Assembly (NCBI GenBank): GCA_045599345.1
Contig: JAZRVV010000023.1
Coordinates: forward strand, 1 to 10,082
Source: UBA1227 sp045599345
Lineage (GTDB): Bacteria > Bacillota > Clostridia > Oscillospirales > Acutalibacteraceae
DNA length: 10,082 nt
Direction of reading: 5' to 3'
In this document: positions 6,509-10,082 of the stretch, in pieces
How the letters are laid out: each line of letters begins with the position of its first letter
Position numbering within the stretch: position 1 is the stretch's first letter
The notes under the pieces: generated by a model
The model's database searches: none
Told to the model about the DNA's origin: nothing
What the model saw: the letters and a program-made list of their open reading frames with translations, nothing else
Translations under genes and position numbers: made by a program

Positions 6509-7171
6509 TCACTCCATACTGTAACCAACGCCGCGAATCGTCTTGATTCGCTTCCCGCAATCTCCCATTTTTGTTCGGAGAGTTCCTATATGTACATCAA
6601 CCGTTCTGCTTTCTCCCATGAAATCAATTCCCCAAATCTTTTCAAGCAACTGATCTCTTGTAAAAACAGTCCCCAAGTTTTCTGAAAAAAACTTCAACAA
6701 ATCATATTCCTTTAAAGTAAGAATTATTTCTTCATCCCCTCTAAAGACCTTATGACGTGAGCAATCAATTCTTATCTCACCTATATTTATTACATCTGCT
6801 TTTGAAGGAGATGTTCGCCTTAAAACAGCACGAGCACGAGATACCATTTCCATCATTCCAAAAGGCTTTGCAAGATAATCATCAGCGCCGAGATCAAGAC
6901 CAGTAATTTTGTCATACTCAGTTCCCTTTGCTGTTGCCATAATAACAGGAATATCAGCTGTACTTTGATTAGAGCGTAATTTCTTTAAAATAGAAATTCC
7001 ATCCTCATCCGGCAGCATAATATCAAGAAAAATCAACTCTGGTTTAACATTTTTCATCTCTTTCCAAAACTCTTCAGCTCTTGAAAATCCAACCGCTTTA
7101 TATCCAGATGCAACGAGAGTGTAAATCATTAAATCTCTAATTCCGCTGTCATCTTCAACACAAAAAATCAT
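6509..7171 (-). CDS. phoP: PhoP/PhoB-like response regulator (OmpR family)
   Basis: A 220-residue DNA-binding regulator. The receiver domain (1-120) has the acidic pocket E6-D7-D8, phosphoacceptor Asp50 in LIFLDIMLPDEDG, conserved Thr80 and Lys102 (LAKPF). The winged-helix domain (about 125-220) has the OmpR-family pattern EYDLLKFF..FTRDQLLEKIWG..SRTVDVHIGTLRTKM..IKTIRGVGY. It should be phosphorylated by the kinase encoded 5 bp downstream and bind direct-repeat DNA sites. An AGGGGTG ribosome binding site precedes the ATG by 5-6 nt. TTTACA repeats in its own promoter suggest autoregulation. The phoP name rests on context, since the family contains many paralogues. Confidence 0.9.
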   Translation of the reverse strand: MIFCVEDDSGIRDLMIYTLVASGYKAVGFSRAEEFWKEMKNVKPELIFLDIMLPDEDGISILKKLRSNQSTADIPVIMATAKGTEYDKITGLDLGADDYLAKPFGMMEMVSRARAVLRRTSPSKADVINIGEIRIDCSRHKVFRGDEEIILTLKEYDLLKFFSENLGTVFTRDQLLEKIWGIDFMGESRTVDVHIGTLRTKMGDCGKRIKTIRGVGYSME

Positions 7172-7196
7172 AACATCTCACCCCTTATCATTTCGT

Positions 7197-7251
7197 ATTA
7201 TACATTACAGCCGTAATTTTTATAAGTAATTCCCTGTAAAGTTCTTGTAAA
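7197..7251 (-). promoter_or_regulatory. Candidate autoregulated Pho promoter of the two-component pair
   Basis: On the minus strand TTTACA (7246-7251), a 5-nt spacer and TTTACA (7235-7240) form a perfect hexamer repeat with an 11-bp period. Further TTAC cores follow at about 7226-7229 and 7213-7216. A consensus TATAAT (7197-7202) begins 32 nt after the pair, and the -35 position (TTATAA) is poor. The predicted start near 7190 gives a leader of about 20 nt. Both the hexamers and their distance to the -10 closely match those before the transporter gene. Confidence 0.62.
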
Positions 7252-7292
7252 ATAAATAAACGATTATTTGTTTAGAATTTCTATTCTTTTGG

Positions 7293-7472
7293 ATGCTCTT
7301 TGTACTGGCATATTTATTAGTTGTTAGAGCATTTAGATCCTATGTAAAAAAGAAAGAGTTAGAAAAACCAAAACTTTTCAAGACAACTGCATTCAATATT
7401 TTCTCAAGAATATTTGCCATATTTATGGTTGTTGATATTATTGCAGCATTTGTGATAATAAAATTTTGTTGA
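7293..7472 (+). CDS. Possible 59-residue membrane protein, unknown function
   Basis: An ATG at 7293 opens a 59-codon frame ending in TGA at 7470-7472. The product has two hydrophobic stretches (about 1-11 and 37-57) around a basic segment rich in Lys and Arg, a plausible two-helix membrane protein. The frame stays open upstream to a TAA just before 7260, and the added residues are also hydrophobic, so the true start could be a non-ATG codon. Against it: no clear ribosome binding site precedes the ATG, and there is no convincing promoter. It would diverge from the regulator gene across the Pho-box region. It could also be a remnant of a longer gene. I recognise no homologue. Confidence 0.35.
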   Translation: MLFVLAYLLVVRAFRSYVKKKELEKPKLFKTTAFNIFSRIFAIFMVVDIIAAFVIIKFC

Positions 7473-7495
7473 ATGGAAATTTTTAGCCTAATGCA

Positions 7496-7529
7496 AATAA
7501 AAAGCCCACAGGTGGGAACCTGTGGGCTT
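7496..7529 (-). terminator. Terminator of the diguanylate cyclase gene
   Basis: GCCCACAGG (7504-7512) and CCTGTGGGC (7519-7527) form a 9-bp GC-rich stem, extended by A-T pairs, with a 6-nt loop. On the minus strand the stem is followed by TTTTTATTT and lies 8 bp after the cyclase stop. On the plus strand the tail (TTCTTATATTTT) is less regular, but it could also stop transcription from the small upstream ORF. Confidence 0.88.
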
Positions 7530-7537
7530 CTTATATT

Positions 7538-9004
7538 TTACCTTCTACCTTGTCTACGGTCTATCTTATTATCCTCATAGTACTTGGCTTTATCAATGTA
7601 CATTGCTTTGTCAGCTTCGCGAAGGAGTGCATCAACAGAATCAGCAGTTTTATCTGCACCTCTTGCTATACCAATTGAGATATGTATCTCATCTATCAAT
7701 ATGCCTTTCCATGTAGCAACATAGTCTTTAAAGTCAGCTGCAAGTTTTTCTGGATTATCGACACAATTGTCAATGAGAACCATAAACTCATCGCCACCGG
7801 TTCGGTAAGTGAATCCAATATCTTTAAAGAAATCATCAATTACACTTGCGGAACCCTTGATGAGTTCGTCGCCTGCCGCATGGCCAACATTATCGTTGAC
7901 ATATTTAAGGCCATTTACGTCGAGTGAAACGACAGTAATATTTTCAAGCGAGCGAATCTTTCTAAATTCTTCAAGTTTACGCTCATATTCACGCCTATTT
8001 TTAAGGCCTGTCATCATATCTCTTTCTGCTTCGTCTTTATACTTCTTGGAACGATTTTCAAAGTAACTAATTATTGCATTTGTAGCAATAAGGACTATTG
8101 CAAGAGAGATAAAACATGCAACCATATTTCTAAGAAGGATAGTTGATACTGATGGTATGTTGCTGCCCTCGTAGTCGATGATTAGGTACCAGTCACAATC
8201 TGGGATATACTTTACGATAAAGAATGAGTTTTTACCAAGTGTTACATATTCATATGATTTTGACTTGTCATAATTTTTGATTGTATCAACAAGTTCATCA
8301 GATACTATGCCTTGATGCGCAGAGGCCTTGTCTGTAATCTGACCATCAAGTTCTGCGCTCGAAACAGTAATGTTGCCTTCTTTGTCCGCAAGAACAAGTG
8401 AGTACCCCTCTAAAGTTTCATATTTTCCAAGTATCTCAGAAATGTTATTAAGTGTAAGGCCAACGCCACAAGCACCAATAAAGTTGCCTTCCTCATCTGT
8501 CATTTTACAGTTGATGAATACTGTTGTCCTGTTGCCATTTGCTTGGTCATTATCAAGATTGAGCTCGTAATCTTTTCCTGATTTTATGAAATTGAAAATC
8601 CAGTCATCATCAGGATTGGTTGGCTCAAGTATTTTGAGAAAACCGTGCTCTGTATAATAACCATAATTATTTGCAGGTACTATAAAGCCTGTATCATAGT
8701 CAAAATCTTCTACGTTATCAAGAAGGTATTCGCCAATAATATCACTGAACTCTTCCTCTGAATAGCTATCAAAGTTTTCTAAGACTTCATGGATAAACGT
8801 GTTATCAAAGCTTAGCGATACCGCACGTGGTTCAGAGAATGTCGCAGTTATCTCACTGCTAATTTGATTTGCATAGATAATTGATTCTTCTTCGTCATTT
8901 TTATTAATCAATGACGAAAGCGAAACAAGTGAAATAATTGTGGAAAAGCCAAAACTGATAATCAAGATAAGTGTGGCCATTTCCATTATTCGTCTTTTAT
9001 CCAT
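7538..9004 (-). CDS. Membrane diguanylate cyclase with extracellular Cache-like sensor
   Basis: A 488-residue protein: helix about 8-32, an extracytoplasmic region about 35-285 with a double-Cache look (DDDWIFNFI at 132-140, then DEEGNFIGACGVGLTL at 170-185), helix about 288-313, and a GGDEF domain about 325-480. The catalytic motif is intact (GGDEF at 403-407) and the metal-binding Asp362 sits in SLDVNGLKYVN, so it should make cyclic di-GMP from GTP in response to an outside ligand. The inhibitory I-site (RxxD five residues before GGDEF) reads KDIG, so product feedback by that route is probably absent. No EAL or HD-GYP domain is attached. It is a single-gene unit with a G-rich ribosome binding site (AAGGGGCGG) before the ATG and its own terminator. 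The ligand is unknown. Confidence 0.93.
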   Translation of the reverse strand: MDKRRIMEMATLILIISFGFSTIISLVSLSSLINKNDEEESIIYANQISSEITATFSEPRAVSLSFDNTFIHEVLENFDSYSEEEFSDIIGEYLLDNVEDFDYDTGFIVPANNYGYYTEHGFLKILEPTNPDDDWIFNFIKSGKDYELNLDNDQANGNRTTVFINCKMTDEEGNFIGACGVGLTLNNISEILGKYETLEGYSLVLADKEGNITVSSAELDGQITDKASAHQGIVSDELVDTIKNYDKSKSYEYVTLGKNSFFIVKYIPDCDWYLIIDYEGSNIPSVSTILLRNMVACFISLAIVLIATNAIISYFENRSKKYKDEAERDMMTGLKNRREYERKLEEFRKIRSLENITVVSLDVNGLKYVNDNVGHAAGDELIKGSASVIDDFFKDIGFTYRTGGDEFMVLIDNCVDNPEKLAADFKDYVATWKGILIDEIHISIGIARGADKTADSVDALLREADKAMYIDKAKYYEDNKIDRRQGRR

Positions 9005-9028
9005 AAAATCCGCCCCTTCGTAGTCACT

Positions 9029-9057
9029 ATAATATTAATTTTACCACTATTACTAAA
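9029..9057 (-). promoter_or_regulatory. Possible promoter of the diguanylate cyclase gene
   Basis: On the minus strand TTTAGT (9052-9057), 17 bp and TATTAT (9029-9034) lie about 25 bp before the ATG. The -10 is good and the -35 is weak. This is the best candidate in the interval. Confidence 0.35.
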
Positions 9058-9167
9058 AAGTGCAATCCATCTTGCATAATGTTTAAAATAATGGTAGCCT
9101 TTTATTGGGAAATAACGAACAATTTCGCTTATTTTCCTACAAATATTTATTTTTAGGAGAGTGCTTT

Positions 9168-9203
9168 TTGATTAAGTACAACAAAATGGAGATTGTAGCA
9201 TAA
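9168..9203 (+). CDS. Possible leader ORF 1 before the acetyltransferase (11 codons)
   Basis: AGGAGA (9155-9160) is followed by a TTG at 9168 and eleven sense codons (MIKYNKMEIVA) to TAA at 9201-9203. The spacing from AGGAG to TTG is 8 nt. The stop codon lies one base before the 5' arm of the hairpin at 9205-9234, so a terminating ribosome would cover that arm. The TTG start and short length make chance occurrence quite possible, and no clear promoter was found upstream. Confidence 0.28.
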   Translation: MIKYNKMEIVA

Positions 9204-9204
9204 C

Positions 9205-9234
9205 CGGGAGGTTAGCGTGCAATCGGACCTCCCG
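9205..9234 (+). promoter_or_regulatory. Leader hairpin that can compete for the acetyltransferase ribosome binding site
   Basis: CGGGAGGT (9205-9212) pairs perfectly with ACCTCCCG (9227-9234), an 8-bp GC-rich stem with a 14-nt loop. The 5' arm is also the ribosome binding site of leader ORF 2, and that ORF's GTG lies in the loop. The 3' arm contains CCTCC (9228-9232), which could instead pair with GGAGG (9264-9268) of the acetyltransferase ribosome binding site. No U-run follows, so it is not an intrinsic terminator. The geometry allows translational attenuation but does not prove it. Confidence 0.5.
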
Positions 9235-9249
9235 CAGAAATGCATTTGA
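9217..9249 (+). CDS. Possible leader ORF 2 before the acetyltransferase (10 codons)
   Basis: GGGAGG (9206-9211) precedes GTG at 9217 by 5 nt. Ten sense codons follow (MQSDLPQKCI) to TGA at 9247-9249, 26 nt before the acetyltransferase ATG. Ribosome binding site and spacing are good, but its own coding sequence pairs with that site in the leader hairpin. No recognisable peptide or codon run. Confidence 0.38.
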   Translation: MQSDLPQKCI

Positions 9250-9275
9250 GTTGACAAATTTCAGGAGGAAAAACA

Positions 9276-9902
9276 ATGAAAGAACACAACATCGTAATAC
9301 GTTTAGAAGAGCCAAAGGACTATAGGACAGTAGAAACCCTGGTCCGGGATAGTTTTTGGAATGTATATCGTCCAGGATGCCTTGAACACTATGTAATTAA
9401 TCAACTTCGTGATGACGACGCATTCGTCAAAGAACTTGATTTTGTTATGGAACTTAATGGCAAACTCATTGGGCAGAACATGTTCATGAGAGCTGAAATA
9501 AAGGCGGACAATGGCAGAACAATTCCAATCATGACAATGGGTCCAATATGTATAGCGCCAGAATTCAAAAGGCAAGGCTATGGTCTAATTTTATTAGAAC
9601 ATTCACTTAAAAAGGCTACTGAGCTTGGATGTGGTGCTATATGTTTTGAAGGTAACATTGATTTTTACGGTAAAGCGGGTTTTACCTTTGCCAGTGAATA
9701 TGGAATTCGTTACCATAACCTCCCAGAAGGGGAGGACGCATCATTCTTTTTATGCAAGGAACTCATCCCAGGATATTTTGATGGAATAACTGGCGAATAC
9801 CAAACGCCACAAGGATATTTTGTTGATGAGGCAGCTGCAGAAGAGTTTGATAAATTGTTCCCTACCAAGGAAAAACTCACACTTCCAGGCCAACTTTTCT
9901 AA
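9276..9902 (+). CDS. GNAT-family N-acetyltransferase (YhbS-like)
   Basis: A 208-residue protein. GNAT motif A, which binds the acetyl-CoA pyrophosphate, is at 89-108 (GPICIAPEFKRQGYGLILLE, with the RQGYG turn), and motif B follows as EGNIDFYGKAGF (125-136). The order and the FYGKAGF signature fit the YhbS-type branch (COG3153). Acceptors vary across GNATs (proteins, amino sugars, antibiotics, small amines) and cannot be predicted here. After the core there is a C-terminal extension of about 45 residues. A strong AGGAGG (9263-9268) lies 7 nt before the ATG. It is divergent from the cyclase gene, followed by its own terminator, and preceded by a leader with two tiny ORFs and a hairpin. A good TTGACA at 9251-9256 has no matching -10. 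Confidence 0.9.
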   Translation: MKEHNIVIRLEEPKDYRTVETLVRDSFWNVYRPGCLEHYVINQLRDDDAFVKELDFVMELNGKLIGQNMFMRAEIKADNGRTIPIMTMGPICIAPEFKRQGYGLILLEHSLKKATELGCGAICFEGNIDFYGKAGFTFASEYGIRYHNLPEGEDASFFLCKELIPGYFDGITGEYQTPQGYFVDEAAAEEFDKLFPTKEKLTLPGQLF

Positions 9903-9929
9903 AGCCGAATTAAAGCGCATACACTAAAG

Positions 9930-9968
9930 AAAGCCAACTTCCCACGGGAAGTTTGCTTTTGTCTTTTT
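9930..9968 (+). terminator. Terminator of the acetyltransferase gene
   Basis: AAGCCAACTTCCC (9931-9943) pairs with GGGAAGTTTGCTT (9946-9958) with a single mismatch and a tight CACG-type loop. It is followed by TTGTCTTTTT. It begins about 28 bp after the stop codon. Confidence 0.85.
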
Positions 9969-10047
9969 ATTATTTTGTAGCCATTTTTCAAGTTCATCCG
10001 TATAAATAGATGTAAAAACAATAGTAGTCTCAATGGAGGTATAGAAT

Positions 10048-10082
10048 ATGGATAAAAGAATCGAATTAAATGATAAAGAACT
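10048..10082 (+). CDS. Start of an unidentified gene (cut by the window edge)
   Basis: GGAGGT (10035-10040) lies 7 nt before ATG at 10048, and the frame is open to the window end (MDKRIELNDKE...). Eleven complete codons are too few to name a family. A TATAAA at 10001-10006 might be a -10, but no good -35 precedes it. Confidence 0.65.
   Translation, partial: MDKRIELNDKE

Noticed and set aside
6504..6560. Upstream start at 6560 for the histidine kinase
   Set aside because: It would overlap the winged-helix end of the regulator by 52 bp and add a hydrophilic stretch before the first membrane helix; ATG at 6503 has a proper GGAG site.
7504..7527. Inverted repeat considered as a riboswitch or CRISPR-like element
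   Set aside because: Single copy, short loop, directly after a stop codon and followed by a T-run on the minus strand; an ordinary terminator.
9251..9256. Consensus-looking -35 TTGACA just before the acetyltransferase
   Set aside because: At 16-18 bp downstream there is only CAATGA, and the start would fall inside the coding sequence.

Overview
The window looks like chromosomal DNA of a low-GC Gram-positive Clostridia species, most likely Lachnospiraceae or a relative. This rests on the 5' third of a 16S rRNA gene at the left edge, AT-rich intergenic DNA, GGAGG-type ribosome binding sites, and Firmicutes-style genes. The genus cannot be fixed without a database comparison. Most genes, including the rRNA, lie on the minus strand.

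Left (1-640): the 16S gene runs off the left edge on the minus strand. It is preceded by a leader of about 200 nt and one strong promoter with an A/T-rich UP-like element. The -10 box sits in the loop of a perfect 12-bp inverted repeat. Directly upstream is a translationally coupled minus-strand pair (641-2661): a degenerate LytR-CpsA-Psr (LCP)-like membrane protein followed by a membrane-anchored transglutaminase-fold protein. Both probably act outside the membrane at the cell envelope.

Middle left (2697-2997): the envelope pair and a plus-strand tRNA-Thr/tRNA-Tyr unit diverge from back-to-back sigma-A promoters. Their -35 boxes share one base and together form an 11-bp palindrome. A strong bidirectional terminator separates the tRNAs from the next block.

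Centre (3019-7251): a phosphate-type block on the minus strand. It holds a PhoP/PhoB-like response regulator, a PhoR-like histidine kinase with a PAS-like domain, and a Na+/phosphate cotransporter with two PhoU-like repeats. The regulator and the transporter promoters each carry a pair of TTTAC(A/T) hexamers with 11-bp periodicity, about 31-32 bp upstream of a -10 box. This resembles Bacillus PhoP boxes and suggests an autoregulated phosphate-starvation circuit that also controls uptake.

Right (7252-10082): a possible 59-codon membrane ORF on the plus strand, then a minus-strand diguanylate cyclase with a Cache-like sensor domain and no I-site. Divergent from the cyclase is a GNAT acetyltransferase. 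Its leader contains two tiny ORFs with ribosome binding sites and a hairpin that could compete for the acetyltransferase ribosome binding site. The window ends in the first codons of another plus-strand gene. No mobile element, CRISPR array or defence system was seen. The most interesting content is regulatory: the rRNA promoter palindrome, the overlapping divergent promoters, the Pho-box pair and the acetyltransferase leader.
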